Of a DNA stretch of 64,000 nt, positions 44,401-53,113 are shown one piece after another. The translations under genes were made by a program, and so were the position numbers. Where the stretch lies: NCBI GenBank assembly GCA_009911185.1, contig QXWW01000005.1:69501-133500 (forward strand), read 5' to 3'. The notes beneath the pieces were generated by a model that made no database searches, was not told where the DNA came from, and saw only the letters and a list, made by a program, of their open reading frames with translations. The DNA is from Lachnospiraceae bacterium (GTDB lineage Bacteria > Bacillota > Clostridia > Lachnospirales > Lachnospiraceae). How positions within the stretch are numbered: the stretch's first letter is position 1; every line of letters begins with the position of its first letter.

Positions 44401-46450
44401 TCGTACGAAGCCCGCTTTCCATAAAAGCTTCTGATTTTATTACAGACACGCTTTCTGGCACCAAAAATTCCGCCATGGATGCGCAGCCTGCAAAAACTCT
44501 TTCTTCTAATGTCTGCATCTGGTTGCCCAGCACTACCGTTGTCAGGGATGCGCAGCCCTCAAATCCGCCCGCTCCAATGGAAGATATCTCTTTGAGTACA
44601 AGCTCTCCCTGTATGGAACCGTCATTTTGAAACGCCCCTGCTTCTATGGTTTCCGTTCCCTCCACATCTATAAACAATAGTTTTCCGCAATCTGCAAAAG
44701 CATATGCCCCGACTCTCTTTAAGCCTGCCGTTTCAAAACGAAGCAGCTTCTTTGCACCATAAAAAGCATACGCTCCGATTTCTGTGATTCCCTCTGACTC
44801 AATCGTCTGTATCATGTCCATATACGCATTCCAGGGCGCCGGATCTTCCTGCGTAAAATCCGGTATCTTTCCTGACCCGGTAAACTGTATGCGTCCAATG
44901 TCTCCCTGATACTTCCAGGAGATTCCCTCGAAACTGCCCTCGTCGAGCACAGGATTATCCGGATCCCAAAGCACCAGATTATAAGATTGCCAATTGGAAC
45001 TGTCAAAACCGCTGGCAGAAGCGGTATAATAAATCAGCAGCTTCTTTCCATTTTCTCTTATGCTCTCAAAAGCTAACTGGGGCGCATTTCCCTGAAAATA
45101 AATAGCATTTAAATTATAATTCCAGCGAAGCGATCCCTGACCAAGACGGACAAGGTTTTTGGGCATATACAATTCTTTCAGCGCATTCGCCTTTTCGATA
45201 CAATAATTTGCCAGACTCTCCACGGTATCCAGGACATGATATTCATGATCCGGTTTTGCCGCTGGATAGAAATAGAAAATCGTATGTTCCCTATTATAAA
45301 CCACATTGTCTATGGCTTCCAGATACGGGTTTTCTTCCGAGATAATCACAGTTGCCAGTTTCGTACAATTCCCAAAAATTGCTCCCGGCATGGCTCTTAA
45401 TCCCTTGCCCACAGTTACTTTCGTTATTCCGCAGCCCCAAAACCCCTCGTCTGCTATGGTTTCCACACCATCCGGGATACTGAGTTCTCTCAGGCTCTGG
45501 CAGGATGAAAACGCGCTGGCCTTAATCTCCTTTAACGTAGAGGGCAGGGAAAGACTTGTAAGATAGTGCGCATAGGCAAACGCCCATTCATCAACGATCT
45601 GCGTCCCCTCCTGAATCTGGACTGCAGTTGAAGGTGAAGCCACCGCATAGGCAATTGCCCTGTATGGCTTTCCCTCCTTCAATTCGTATAAAACATTGTC
45701 CACAACCTGAAAATTCACATTTCCTTCCGCACACTGAAGGCTCTGCAGGGTCTTGGTTCCCCTTAGAAAAGCGCCTGGCACGACAGACATATTCCTTGAA
45801 ATTGTCAGACTGGTAATGGCTGTCTTCCGGAAACACTCTATCCCCAAAGAGGTAAGGCTGTCAGGAAGCGGGATATCGCTCAGCTTCTCACAATCTGCAA
45901 ATGCATACTCTCCGATACTTTCCAATCCTTCCTGAAATTGGACGGAAACCAGTGACACGTCATCATAAAATGCGGTATCTCCAATAGTTTTTAAGCCTGT
46001 GCCGCAGACTAGCGTCTCCAACAGGCTGCAGGAGCCAAAAGCCGATTCTCCAATCTCCGTAATACTGTCCGGCAGCGTAATGGATTTTAAACTGACACAA
46101 TAATAAAAAGCACAGCGCGGGATACAGGTAATTCCTTCTGCTATGGACACAGAAGTAATCGTTTTGTGATACCCATTCAAATACCAGGGCGGCGCAACAT
46201 CCTCACCAAAATCCATCTCTCCTGTTCCCGTCAGGATCAGTTTATACGGCGTGCCCTCTTCTAAATCCCACTCAGCCTCCGTATCTTCTGTCACCTCCCA
46301 TTGGACATTTTCTCCGCACATTCCGGAAACAGGCTTCTCCTCCACTTCCTGCGCGAAGCTGACAGAGACCTGGGAAAATTGCGGGGAAACCAAGCCAAAT
46401 ACCAGGAGCGGAATTAAAAACAGACTGATATTTTTTCGAAGTTTCTTCAT
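41435..46450 (-). CDS. Large secreted LRR (BspA-type), cysteine-protease-like, Big-domain surface protein
   Basis: 1671 aa. Order: signal peptide (about 1-34, ISLFLIPLLVFGLVS), BspA/TpLRR leucine-rich repeats to about 760 (LKSITLPDSITEIGESAFG type), a papain-like domain at about 770-960 with an apparent Cys811 (GSCYGM), His918 (AHVVIPV), Asn941 (YDPNQP) triad, a beta-rich region, a Pro-Glu-rich linker, and four Big-type Ig domains to the end. There is no LPxTG or other anchor in view, and the C terminus is basic. Such proteins bind host or polymer surfaces. Whether the protease-like core is active is unknown. Confidence 0.85.
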   Translation of the reverse strand: MKKLRKNISLFLIPLLVFGLVSPQFSQVSVSFAQEVEEKPVSGMCGENVQWEVTEDTEAEWDLEEGTPYKLILTGTGEMDFGEDVAPPWYLNGYHKTITSVSIAEGITCIPRCAFYYCVSLKSITLPDSITEIGESAFGSCSLLETLVCGTGLKTIGDTAFYDDVSLVSVQFQEGLESIGEYAFADCEKLSDIPLPDSLTSLGIECFRKTAITSLTISRNMSVVPGAFLRGTKTLQSLQCAEGNVNFQVVDNVLYELKEGKPYRAIAYAVASPSTAVQIQEGTQIVDEWAFAYAHYLTSLSLPSTLKEIKASAFSSCQSLRELSIPDGVETIADEGFWGCGITKVTVGKGLRAMPGAIFGNCTKLATVIISEENPYLEAIDNVVYNREHTIFYFYPAAKPDHEYHVLDTVESLANYCIEKANALKELYMPKNLVRLGQGSLRWNYNLNAIYFQGNAPQLAFESIRENGKKLLIYYTASASGFDSSNWQSYNLVLWDPDNPVLDEGSFEGISWKYQGDIGRIQFTGSGKIPDFTQEDPAPWNAYMDMIQTIESEGITEIGAYAFYGAKKLLRFETAGLKRVGAYAFADCGKLLFIDVEGTETIEAGAFQNDGSIQGELVLKEISSIGAGGFEGCASLTTVVLGNQMQTLEERVFAGCASMAEFLVPESVSVIKSEAFMESGLRTINLPVNVHTIEAQAFQGNAALEKVYFYGGIPENWAEDSFQECGKLTICYRKFWNEWARLGDSWNGIPLMGLDRFYTERRDHYSFNNSAASFGYPANYRIPRQRYVDILNSIISGSYYYAVDGNWNGSCYGMAGTTLEFYENQNFQVADYDANAKNLYDLAAPGHKDAALTKLIEAYQISQCKGAIGGCGGLLSRNRGKYLEMILKVEEFERSGGLYVDSQAEPILMVVYSAYAAHVVIPVSVEQVENGDFEMKVYDPNQPSAMQTLTIKKDFSEISYKFYSYASYLNYSVVAAAMSGVELQSETAEESLYLSIDKKDATVENKDGKGIEEIEGAYEQKLFETEQEDVFSGIRSFVLPKGSYQLAAGQESSDSAEDAITFYVASEENFAEITSSDEHAVLEVIQPETEEEKVELVLKSESTEEETAQFTLMNEEGMERTIEIEGSNAAVTVTGDDTIAIQASKQEKISVDGQELELADGKAAASFAVSKEENPFKAKDSEINVNCDAKNKLNGTISFAIISGDRTPKNAALTASFVGHGGEKIASYTQNAVLNPGRNYITMSLEELETSFAEQEGEMELTCEIEIVPQEGDSFTFKLGECIVSLTSPEEPDPEEPKPGPEEPDPEEPKPGPEEPDPEEPKPGPEEPDPEEPKPDPEEPDKKPDIAVIKINIDKKNLTLGAGESYPLTVSVLPHNATDKTLVFQAMNDKVEVSREGIITAKKPGTSYVLVKAANGKQEMVTVTVKKAPDMFTLNAREKKLNPKECFQIEVNLPADTASNRITYSSSDESVAAVSGEGKVTAAKEGKAVITVETFNGRKAELQVTVKKEIAVKEVKVPVKKLIMGAGETCALGASVLPQDATNRTLSYETSNNKVTVSAKGKIKAKKVGTSRITVRAANGKYAKILVKVRKAPAKITLNASKKTLKKGKTFQIKIKLPDNTASRKITYSSSKKAVASVSSTGKITAKKRGKAVITVKTFNNKKARLKITVK
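42431..42590 (-). repeat. 36-bp tandem repeat encoding PEEPDPEEPKPG
   Basis: About four units of 36 bp with few base differences encode an acidic, proline-rich 12-residue repeat. It links the beta-rich region to the Big domains. Such coding repeats often vary in number between strains. Confidence 0.85.
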
Positions 46451-46487
46451 AAACCCTCCTTCCTTATTGAAACAAATTCCATATGGC

Positions 46488-47117
46488 TTACATATGATGT
46501 CTGTAATTCATATACTGCAGTTCCCGCATAATATCGTAATATGCCGGAGAGTTCTGAACAAAGACTCCCACTATCGTAAGAATCAGCAGTAAAATCAAAG
46601 CTATTGCAGAACACACAATACCGGCAACCGCCATACCTTTGGCCGTTCCTTTGCCAATCTGCAGGATACCCAATACAATCGAAACAATCGCCAGCGGAAT
46701 ACAGGTGCACCACAGGCAACAGGTAATCAGTGCAAGAATACCGCAAATCATAGAAGCAATGCCGAACCCGCCGCTTTCTGCAGAAACGGTGCTCTGACTC
46801 TCCTGCTGAAATATTGGTTCTGCATAACCAGACGTCTGTGTATACTGGTTCTGCCCTCCATACGGCGGTTGGACATAACCCGGCGGTTGGGACTGTCCTC
46901 CATTCGGAAGCTGCTGGTGTTCGCTTTGCTGCGGCTGCCCTTCGTATGGCTGCCGACCTTCATATGACTGCCGGGCCTGTTCTCCATTCTGAGGTTGCTG
47001 GTTCTTATCCAGGCTCACCGGCCCATCGCCATTATTTACCTGCGGGCCATAAGGAGACTGATTGCCCGGCTGGCCGGGGCTGGAATTGCCTTCAAATACA
47101 TTGTTTTCATCATTCAT
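46488..47117 (-). CDS. DUF4190-type small membrane protein with Gln/Pro-rich N terminus
   Basis: 209 aa. Residues 1-110 are low-complexity, rich in Gln, Pro, Gly and Asn. Two hydrophobic segments follow (ASMICGILALITCCLWC with IPLAIVSIVLGILQIG, and GMAVAGIVCSAIALILLLILTIVGVFV), the DUF4190 pattern. The function is unknown; the disordered part probably faces the cytoplasm. It is followed by the LRR gene 37 bp away and may share its transcript. Confidence 0.75.
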   Translation of the reverse strand: MNDENNVFEGNSSPGQPGNQSPYGPQVNNGDGPVSLDKNQQPQNGEQARQSYEGRQPYEGQPQQSEHQQLPNGGQSQPPGYVQPPYGGQNQYTQTSGYAEPIFQQESQSTVSAESGGFGIASMICGILALITCCLWCTCIPLAIVSIVLGILQIGKGTAKGMAVAGIVCSAIALILLLILTIVGVFVQNSPAYYDIMRELQYMNYRHHM

Positions 47118-47218
47118 GCAAAAATCCTCCTGTACTTCCTAAACTAAAATTATCATTGTTACAGAGCGCTTATTTCATATAAAATATTACTTTTATTATA
47201 TCAAAATCATCAAATATA

Positions 47219-47716
47219 TCAACGCCTTTTCCCGGTTTTCCTGTACAAAAATCCCTGACATAAGAAAAGAAAGAACACCGTCCCCAAAATTCCCCCTGCG
47301 GTATCTATGCACACATCCGTAAGCCTTCCAGCCCTTCCCGGCACAAACAACTGGTGAATTTCATCAGAAGCCGCATAACACGCCGTAAGCCCCAATGACA
47401 GCAGCGCCATTTTGCTTCTGTTAACACCGTAACAACTCAAATGAACGCACAGAAGGAACGCCAGGAACGCATATTCCCCCATGTGCGCCCCTTTGCGAAT
47501 GATCAACTGCATAGCCTGCGCCTGCGCCGTTAATTCTTCTTTTGTCTTTTGCCGTCCGGATAACCGGCTCTGCCATTCTGCAATTTTATACGACACAGAC
47601 TGGCTCGTCTTAGAAGACTGCCGTGCAGGCTGCGCAGAAAACGCAAATATAACAGCCATCCAGACAATTACGATGATACCTGTAATTCTTTTTCGCATAT
47701 TTCCTCGATTCTTCAA
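47219..47716 (-). CDS. VanZ-family membrane protein
   Basis: 165 aa. Four hydrophobic helices with FAFSAQPARQS near the start, RKGAHMGEYAFLAFLL and DEIHQLFVPGRAGRLTDVCID are the VanZ family's conserved blocks. VanZ itself gives low-level teicoplanin resistance; most members are of unknown function. An internal start at MRKRIT (six residues in) is equally possible. No other van genes are nearby. Confidence 0.82.
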   Translation of the reverse strand: MKNRGNMRKRITGIIVIVWMAVIFAFSAQPARQSSKTSQSVSYKIAEWQSRLSGRQKTKEELTAQAQAMQLIIRKGAHMGEYAFLAFLLCVHLSCYGVNRSKMALLSLGLTACYAASDEIHQLFVPGRAGRLTDVCIDTAGGILGTVFFLFLCQGFLYRKTGKRR

Positions 47717-47877
47717 ATTTTAACGGCAAAAGCCGTTCTATTTTGGCAATGAAATATCAGTTCCTCTTCTCATGCCAGATTATATCACATTTCACAAAAC
47801 ATATCCACATTTTTCCGAACTTTTGTTTGTATGAAATGGCGTATCCCATGCTCAATCACAAAAATCCAACATATAAC

Positions 47878-47906
47878 TTGCCAAATTCCCAGATGGGCGG
47901 TATAAT
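47878..47906 (+). promoter_or_regulatory. Sigma-A promoter of typA
   Basis: TTGCCA (47878-47883), a 17-bp spacer and TATAAT (47901-47906), 51 bp before the start codon. Confidence 0.75.
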
Positions 47907-47956
47907 ACTAATAATTTTTTGCAATTTACCCAATTTGAGAAAGAAGGATTATTTTT

Positions 47957-49786
47957 ATGAACATGAAACGTGAGGATATTCGTAATATCGCCATCATCGC
48001 CCATGTAGACCATGGCAAGACCACCCTGGTGGACGAGCTGCTGAAACAAAGCGGCGTGTTTCGTGCCAACCAGGAAGTACAGGAACGTGTTATGGATTCC
48101 AATGATATTGAGCGCGAGCGGGGAATTACCATTCTCTCTAAAAATACCGCCGTTTTTTATAAGGATACAAAAATCAACATTATTGATACTCCCGGACATG
48201 CCGATTTCGGCGGTGAAGTGGAACGCGTCCTGAAAATGGTAAACGGTGTGGTTCTGGTTGTGGACGCGTTCGAGGGCGCCATGCCCCAGACCAAATTTGT
48301 TCTGATGAAAGCCCTTGCCCTGGATCTTCCGGTTATTGTCTGCATCAACAAAATTGACCGTCCCGAAGCACGCCCTGACGAAGTGATCGACGAAGTTCTG
48401 GAACTGTTTATGGATCTGGACGCCTCCGACGAACAGCTTGACTGCCCCTTCCTCTACGCCTCTGCGCGGGACGGCTATGCCGTCAAAGACTTAAATGACG
48501 AAAAGAAAGACATGACCGCCCTTTTTGAGACGATTTTGGAATATATTCCCGCACCGGAAGGAGATCCTAACGCCAACACCCAGGTATTGATCAGTACCAT
48601 TGACTATAACGAGTACGTTGGACGTATCGGCGTCGGCAAGGTAGACAATGGCTGCCTGAAAATTAATCAGGACGCCGTTGTGGTAAATCACCATGAACCG
48701 GACAAGCGGCAGAAAGTGCGTATCAGCAAATTGTACGAATTTGACGGACTGAACAAAGTGGATGTCACGGAGGCAAAAATCGGGTCTATCGTCGCCATTT
48801 CCGGCATTGCCGACATCCATATCGGAGACACGATCTGCGCACCGGAACAACCGCAGGCAATAGATTTCCAGAAAATTTCAGAGCCTACCATTTCTATGAA
48901 TTTTATTGTAAACGACAGCCCACTTGCCGGACAAGAAGGAAAATTTGTCACTTCAAGACACATCCGCGACCGCCTGTTCCGGGAGTTGAATACCGACGTA
49001 TCGCTGCGAGTGGAAGAAACAGACAGCCCAGACAGCTTAAAAGTCTCTGGCAGAGGCGAACTTCATTTATCTGTATTGATTGAAAATATGCGGCGGGAAG
49101 GATATGAGTTTGCCGTCAGCAAGGCTGAAGTGTTGTATCATAAAGACGAAAACGGCAAAGAACTGGAGCCTATGGAACTCGCCTATGTGGATGTACCGGA
49201 TGAGTTTACAGGAGCTGTGATTGAGAAGTTAAGCCAGCGCAAAGGCGAACTGCGCAATATGGGTCCTATCAGCGGCGGCTATACCCGACTGGAATTTCAT
49301 ATTCCATCCCGCGGGCTGATCGGCTACCGAAGTGAATTTATGACCGATACAAAAGGAAACGGCATTATCAATACCATTTTTAACGGTTATGAATCTTACA
49401 AGGGAGACATTTCCTACCGCAAACAGGGTTCCCTGATTGCCTTTGAATCCGGGGAATCCGTTACTTACGGACTGTTCAGCGCGCAGGATCGCGGCACGCT
49501 GTTTATTGGGGCAGGAGAAAAGGTTTACTCTGGCATGGTGATCGGACAGAGTGCGAAACCAGAAGACATTGAAATCAATGTCTGCAAGAAAAAGCACCTT
49601 ACCAATACACGTTCTTCCAGCGCCGACGAAGCGCTGACTCTGACGCCGCCAAAAATTCTGAGCCTGGAACAGGCGCTGGAATTTATTGACTCTGATGAAC
49701 TTTTAGAAGTCACGCCGAAAAACCTGCGCATCCGTAAACGGATCTTAGACCCCACCCTGCGCAAACGGGCAAATTATAAAAAATAA
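47957..49786 (+). CDS. typA: Ribosome-associated GTPase TypA/BipA
   Basis: 609 aa with an AAGGA SD. G1 is [16 protein letters not shown] is the switch I end, [14 protein letters not shown] is G3 and NKIDRP is G4. Elongation-factor-like domains II, III and V and the BipA-specific C-terminal domain ([27 protein letters not shown]) follow. It acts in 50S assembly and stress adaptation. It is a single gene bounded by a terminator. Confidence 0.97.
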   Translation: MNMKREDIRNIAIIAHVDHGKTTLVDELLKQSGVFRANQEVQERVMDSNDIERERGITILSKNTAVFYKDTKINIIDTPGHADFGGEVERVLKMVNGVVLVVDAFEGAMPQTKFVLMKALALDLPVIVCINKIDRPEARPDEVIDEVLELFMDLDASDEQLDCPFLYASARDGYAVKDLNDEKKDMTALFETILEYIPAPEGDPNANTQVLISTIDYNEYVGRIGVGKVDNGCLKINQDAVVVNHHEPDKRQKVRISKLYEFDGLNKVDVTEAKIGSIVAISGIADIHIGDTICAPEQPQAIDFQKISEPTISMNFIVNDSPLAGQEGKFVTSRHIRDRLFRELNTDVSLRVEETDSPDSLKVSGRGELHLSVLIENMRREGYEFAVSKAEVLYHKDENGKELEPMELAYVDVPDEFTGAVIEKLSQRKGELRNMGPISGGYTRLEFHIPSRGLIGYRSEFMTDTKGNGIINTIFNGYESYKGDISYRKQGSLIAFESGESVTYGLFSAQDRGTLFIGAGEKVYSGMVIGQSAKPEDIEINVCKKKHLTNTRSSSADEALTLTPPKILSLEQALEFIDSDELLEVTPKNLRIRKRILDPTLRKRANYKK

Positions 49787-49792
49787 AACACA

Positions 49793-49826
49793 AAAAGGAT
49801 TGGAAACCTTTCTTTCCAATCCTTTT
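49793..49826. terminator. Bidirectional terminator between typA and the RHH gene
   Basis: AAAAGGATTGGAAA (49793-49806) and TTTCCAATCCTTTT (49813-49826) form a 14-bp stem flanked by A/T runs on both sides, between convergent genes. Confidence 0.85.
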
Positions 49827-49852
49827 CGCCCAAACTCATGTAGTCGAACTTT

Positions 49853-50065
49853 CTATCCCTCGTCTGTATTTTCCGGAATAAATTCCAAATGCTCCAGAGC
49901 ATAGCGCAGCGCTCTGCACATAAGCTCATTCCTTGACCGGTCGCTTTTTGCAGATAAAAGATCAAATTCCTCCTGAAGCTCCTTGTCCATTCTAAGCGTC
50001 ATCACAACTGATTTATCTTCCTTTTTATCTGTCTTCTTTGGTCTAACTACAAATTTGTCTTCCAT
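49853..50065 (-). CDS. Ribbon-helix-helix-type small DNA-binding protein
   Basis: 70 aa from the ATG at 50065. The fold is suggested by KSVVMTLRMDKELQEEFDLL (a beta strand then a helix) and SDRSRNELMCRALRYALEHL (second helix). This is the Arc/CopG pattern of small repressors and antitoxins. No partner toxin is seen next to it. A tandem partner could be absent because the neighbouring genes face the other way. Confidence 0.65.
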   Translation of the reverse strand: MEDKFVVRPKKTDKKEDKSVVMTLRMDKELQEEFDLLSAKSDRSRNELMCRALRYALEHLEFIPENTDEG

Positions 50066-50186
50066 ATTCCCACACCTCTGCATTGCTTTTATGTATTCTA
50101 TTATATTACCTGCTTATTGACATTTATATAACATATATTTATAATACTTGAATATAATACATATTAATTCACGAAAGGATGATCAA

Positions 50187-50480
50187 ATGAGTACTGTACT
50201 TCACCAGCTATACAACGGAAAACTTTGCCCCGCAGAGCAATATCAGCCGCTGCAGGACGCCTACCGGGACATGCGCCGGGAACAATGCAGCCACTATACC
50301 GATTTCATCAAAGCGCTGGAACAATTAGAACCGCCTTTGGACAAACGCTTCATTGAGATTATGGATGAACAGCTCGACACAATCCCGATGGATTTTTCTG
50401 CTATGTTTATCGATGGATTCTGTTTAGGCGCACAGATGATGATAGAAATTCTGGGAAATGACCGCAGCAGGGAAACATAG
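50187..50480 (+). CDS. DUF6809-like small protein
   Basis: 97 aa from the ATG at 50187 (SD GAAAGGATG). STVLHQLYNGKLCPAEQ and the C-terminal FIDGFCLGAQMMIEIL resemble the DUF6809 family of small Clostridia proteins, which I recall by sequence pattern only. It is predicted helical, with no membrane segment. Function unknown. It is often seen in accessory regions. Confidence 0.6.
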   Translation: MSTVLHQLYNGKLCPAEQYQPLQDAYRDMRREQCSHYTDFIKALEQLEPPLDKRFIEIMDEQLDTIPMDFSAMFIDGFCLGAQMMIEILGNDRSRET

Positions 50481-50584
50481 CACTTCCCGCACGGTAAAAA
50501 CGGCAGCCCTTCGACTGCCATGAAACAATTACTCTCATGCACGCATAGGGAGCATAATTTCTCTCGGCCTGCCAGTCATATTCC

Positions 50585-50803
50585 CTAAACCGAATCACTC
50601 TTTTTAAATTCCACTACGTCTGCAATATCACAATCCAACAACACACAGATATCATACAGCGTATTCAGCGTAATACTTTTGTTTTTCCGCAATGCATCCA
50701 ACGTACCTGTGCTAAACCCCTTTTCTTTAATCAACATATACTGGCTGATATTTTTCTGCTTTAAAGTTTTCCACAAAGGTTCATAACTGATAATAGCAAT
50801 CAC
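50585..50803 (-). CDS. Cro/C1-type small HTH regulator, copy 1
   Basis: 72 aa, a single helix-turn-helix (ISQYMLIKEKGFSTGTLDAL, then SITLNTLYDICVLLDC). Upstream AAGGAAG is only 2 nt before the GTG at 50803, so the true start may be elsewhere (an ATT follows at a normal distance in both copies). A close paralogue lies at 51463-51684, with about 70% identical residues and the same upstream bases. A divergent unknown gene starts at 50987. Inverted repeats with GCCG/CGGC arms fill the gap. Confidence 0.75.
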   Translation of the reverse strand: MIAIISYEPLWKTLKQKNISQYMLIKEKGFSTGTLDALRKNKSITLNTLYDICVLLDCDIADVVEFKKSDSV

Positions 50804-50859
50804 TTCCTTAACTACAAATTATATTGTAATTATAGGAAAATACAGATTCCAATACATTG

Positions 50860-50964
50860 CCGAGTTTTCGGCAATTATGTTTTCTCAGCGCTCTGTTTTT
50901 GCCACTTGATTATAGCCGTATATTCGGCTATAATCTTTAATATAAACCAGCCGTATATCCGGCT
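50860..50964. promoter_or_regulatory. Cluster of GCCG/CGGC inverted repeats
   Basis: Three palindromic sites lie between the divergent HTH gene and the unknown gene: TTGCCGA...TCGGCAA near 50860-50877, TATAGCCGTATATTCGGCTA (50911-50930 and its symmetric ends) and AGCCGTATATCCGGCT (50949-50964). A related TTGCCGTA...TACGGCAA lies near 51728-51753, upstream of the second HTH copy. They look like operators for the paired HTH proteins. Confidence 0.55.
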
Positions 50965-50986
50965 ATACCAAGGAGTATGACGCACA

Positions 50987-51367
50987 TTGAACAAACATAA
51001 TTTTGAACTTGAAACAGAAAAAGAACAAACTTTATTTTTTTCTCTATGCAGCCCGGAAGACCGGCAGAAACTAACCCGGGAAATTCCCATGTCATTTCGC
51101 GACTTTTTGCGTATCAGCTACATCCTCTTCTTTATGGATTTTAATTACTATGAAACCTATATAAACGAACTGTTCCCGGAATATTACAAGAAAAAAGAAC
51201 ATATGCTGATACGCCATATTGAGATTATGCTGGAATACCCCAATTATTATAAGGATGAAGGCGTGGAAGAACAAATCAGAAGCTGGCTGACAGATTTTTG
51301 CGACCAGGTCAAAGACAAGACAATGCAAAAAGCCTGCCGCAAAAAATTAGAAATATACCTTGATTAG
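50987..51367 (+). CDS. Protein of unknown function beside the HTH regulator
   Basis: 126 aa from a TTG at 50987, with AAGGAG 11 nt upstream; an earlier ATG in another frame (50978) yields only seven codons. It is soluble, rich in charged and aromatic residues (YILFFMDFNYYETYINEL, EIMLEYPNYYKDEG) and predicted helical. I do not recognise a family. It is divergent from a small HTH regulator with palindromes between them, so the two may form a regulated pair or toxin-antitoxin-like unit. Confidence 0.55.
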   Translation: MNKHNFELETEKEQTLFFSLCSPEDRQKLTREIPMSFRDFLRISYILFFMDFNYYETYINELFPEYYKKKEHMLIRHIEIMLEYPNYYKDEGVEEQIRSWLTDFCDQVKDKTMQKACRKKLEIYLD

Positions 51368-51462
51368 CATAAGATTCCATAAATATCCGCTTTGCGGCCA
51401 TTTGTCAGGGCTGCCAATGCTGCGGCATGGCAGTCCCAAAACTTTTGCCGCTCTTTCACATT

Positions 51463-51684
51463 TCAAGTCCTCTCATCACTCTTTTTAAATTCCACCACAT
51501 CTGTAATTTCACAGTCAAGCATAACACAAATATCATACAGCGTATTTAAAGTGATACTTCTATTCTTGCGCAGCGCATCCAACGTACCGGTGCTGAAATT
51601 ATATTTTTTAATCAGCATATACTGGGTTATGCTCTTCCTTTTTAAAGTATTGAAAAAGGGTTCATAGCTTATAATATTAATCAC
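51463..51684 (-). CDS. Cro/C1-type small HTH regulator, copy 2
   Basis: 73 aa, a paralogue of the protein at 50585-50803 (ITQYMLIKKYNFSTGTLDAL, then SITLNTLYDICVMLDC). The upstream bases (AAGGAAGTGATT and an AT-rich block ending TTATAGGAAAA) are shared with copy 1, so the duplication included the promoter. A GCCG/CGGC inverted repeat lies upstream. Downstream on the other strand begins a decayed ABC transporter, suggesting that this copy once regulated it. Confidence 0.75.
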   Translation of the reverse strand: MINIISYEPFFNTLKRKSITQYMLIKKYNFSTGTLDALRKNRSITLNTLYDICVMLDCEITDVVEFKKSDERT

Positions 51685-51727
51685 TTCCTTAATTATAATT
51701 TACAATATAATTATAGGAAAACATAAA

Positions 51728-51922
51728 TTGCCGTACATTACCGAATATACGGCAATATTCGCAGCGCGTAACGCATTACTCGTAGCAGCTGCTTTTCGGC
51801 GCTTATTCTTACAATCACGTTTCTCAATACCGTATGGTTCCTTGCGGAAGGCGCTTGGCAAGTTACCGGCAGGCGCAAGAGGCAAGCTGATTTTAAATGA
51901 TGTAACGGCAAGCATAGAATAA
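51728..51922 (+). pseudogene. Possible 3' remnant of an ABC permease gene
   Basis: A short frame ends KLILNDVTASIE just before AAGGAGGAG and the decayed ATPase gene. The intact permease at 54415-56787 ends KIKSSDTANIE before its own ATPase. The similarity is weak and limited to the end, but the position is the same. Most of the gene would be deleted. Confidence 0.3.
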
Positions 51923-51935
51923 GGAGGAGCACATA

Positions 51936-52375
51936 ATGAATCATACAGTTTTACAGACAAAGGGACTTTGCAAGACATATATCGTAAACAAACATCAGAA
52001 CAATGTGTTGAAAAGCGTCACTCTGACAATCAGTGAGGGCGAAATGGCAGCGGTCATGGGACCCTCCGGTTCAGGTAAAAGCACGCTGCTCTACTGTGTT
52101 TCGTGAATGGACAAAGTGACCGCAGGCGAGGCGTTCTTTAACGGCAGGGAAACGGCAAAGCTTGGTGATAAGAAGCTTGCAAGGCTCAGACCTGACGAAA
52201 TGGGCTTTATTTTTCAGCAGATATACATGATGAAAAATCTTTCGGTATTTGATAATATCATTTTCCTGCGGTAAAATCAAAAAAGAATATGGATCATTTT
52301 GACGGCGGTGACAAGGAGCTTCGTGACCGTGAAAGAGGACACAACAACTGGCTTATGGAACAGGTTAAACTTTGA
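51936..52375 (+). pseudogene. Decayed ABC transporter ATP-binding gene
   Basis: The ATG at 51936 (SD AAGGAGGAG) starts a frame closely like the intact ATPase at 56813 (GLCKTYIVNKHQNNVLK, Walker A GPSGSGKSTLLY). A TGA at the position of a glycine (LYCVS-stop-MDKVTAG) interrupts it. After FDNIIF the frame breaks and the Walker B, signature and H-loop region is deleted, leaving only the end (GHNNWLMEQVKL compared with LLNNWLLELGW). It is not functional as read. Confidence 0.88.
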
Positions 52376-52450
52376 GAAGAAAGTCATACAGAAATATGAT
52401 ATACTATGGAGTGATTTTAGTTTTCAAAGGAAAGGTGTAAAACAAGAAAT

Positions 52451-53113
52451 ATGCTGGATATATTAATTGTAGAAGATAACAAAGAAATAGGTATTTTGCT
52501 GTGTGATTTTCTGCGTAAGGAGAACTACACGGTCAGTGTGGCTCAGACCGGAGAAAAAGCTTTGGAATTGTATGAAAAATATGGCGCCAGAGTGATCGTG
52601 CTGGATATTATGCTTCCAGGAATGGATGGATTTGCGGTTTGTTCTAAGATTAGGGAAACTTCCAATACCCATATTCTAATTGCCAGCGCCAGGGTGGAAA
52701 AGAATGATAAATTAAAAGGCTTAAATCTTGGTGCGGACGATTACATTGAGAAACCTTATGACGTAGATATTCTAATCGCCAAGATCAAAGGTATTTTTAA
52801 AAGAAAATATGGTCAGGCGGAGATTGTAGAAGGGAATATGCGCTTGAATACCGTGCAGAAGTCGCTATATGTAGACGGACAGAAAAAAGAAGTGACCGAA
52901 AAGGAGTTTGAACTGCTAAAGCTGCTGATCGAGAATAAGAATGTAACGATGAAGAAGGAGTATTTGTTCAATACCGTTTGGGGAAGTGACAGTGATTCAG
53001 AGGTGCAAACACTGACGGTACATATTAAGTGGCTTAGGGAAAAAATAGAAGAAGAACCTAAAAAGCCCAGGCATATTATTACGGAGTGGGGAGTAGGATA
53101 TCGGTTTGAGTAA
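52451..53113 (+). CDS. OmpR-family response regulator
   Basis: 220 aa. The receiver domain has the acidic pair in VEDNKE, the phosphorylation site Asp52 (VIVLDIMLPGMDGF) and the lysine in DDYIEKPYD. The C-terminal winged helix has VTEKEFELLKLLIENKN and VQTLTVHIKWLREKI. It overlaps the kinase gene by 8 bp and precedes an ABC transporter, so I infer that it controls the transporter in response to a cell-envelope drug or peptide. Confidence 0.93.
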   Translation: MLDILIVEDNKEIGILLCDFLRKENYTVSVAQTGEKALELYEKYGARVIVLDIMLPGMDGFAVCSKIRETSNTHILIASARVEKNDKLKGLNLGADDYIEKPYDVDILIAKIKGIFKRKYGQAEIVEGNMRLNTVQKSLYVDGQKKEVTEKEFELLKLLIENKNVTMKKEYLFNTVWGSDSDSEVQTLTVHIKWLREKIEEEPKKPRHIITEWGVGYRFE

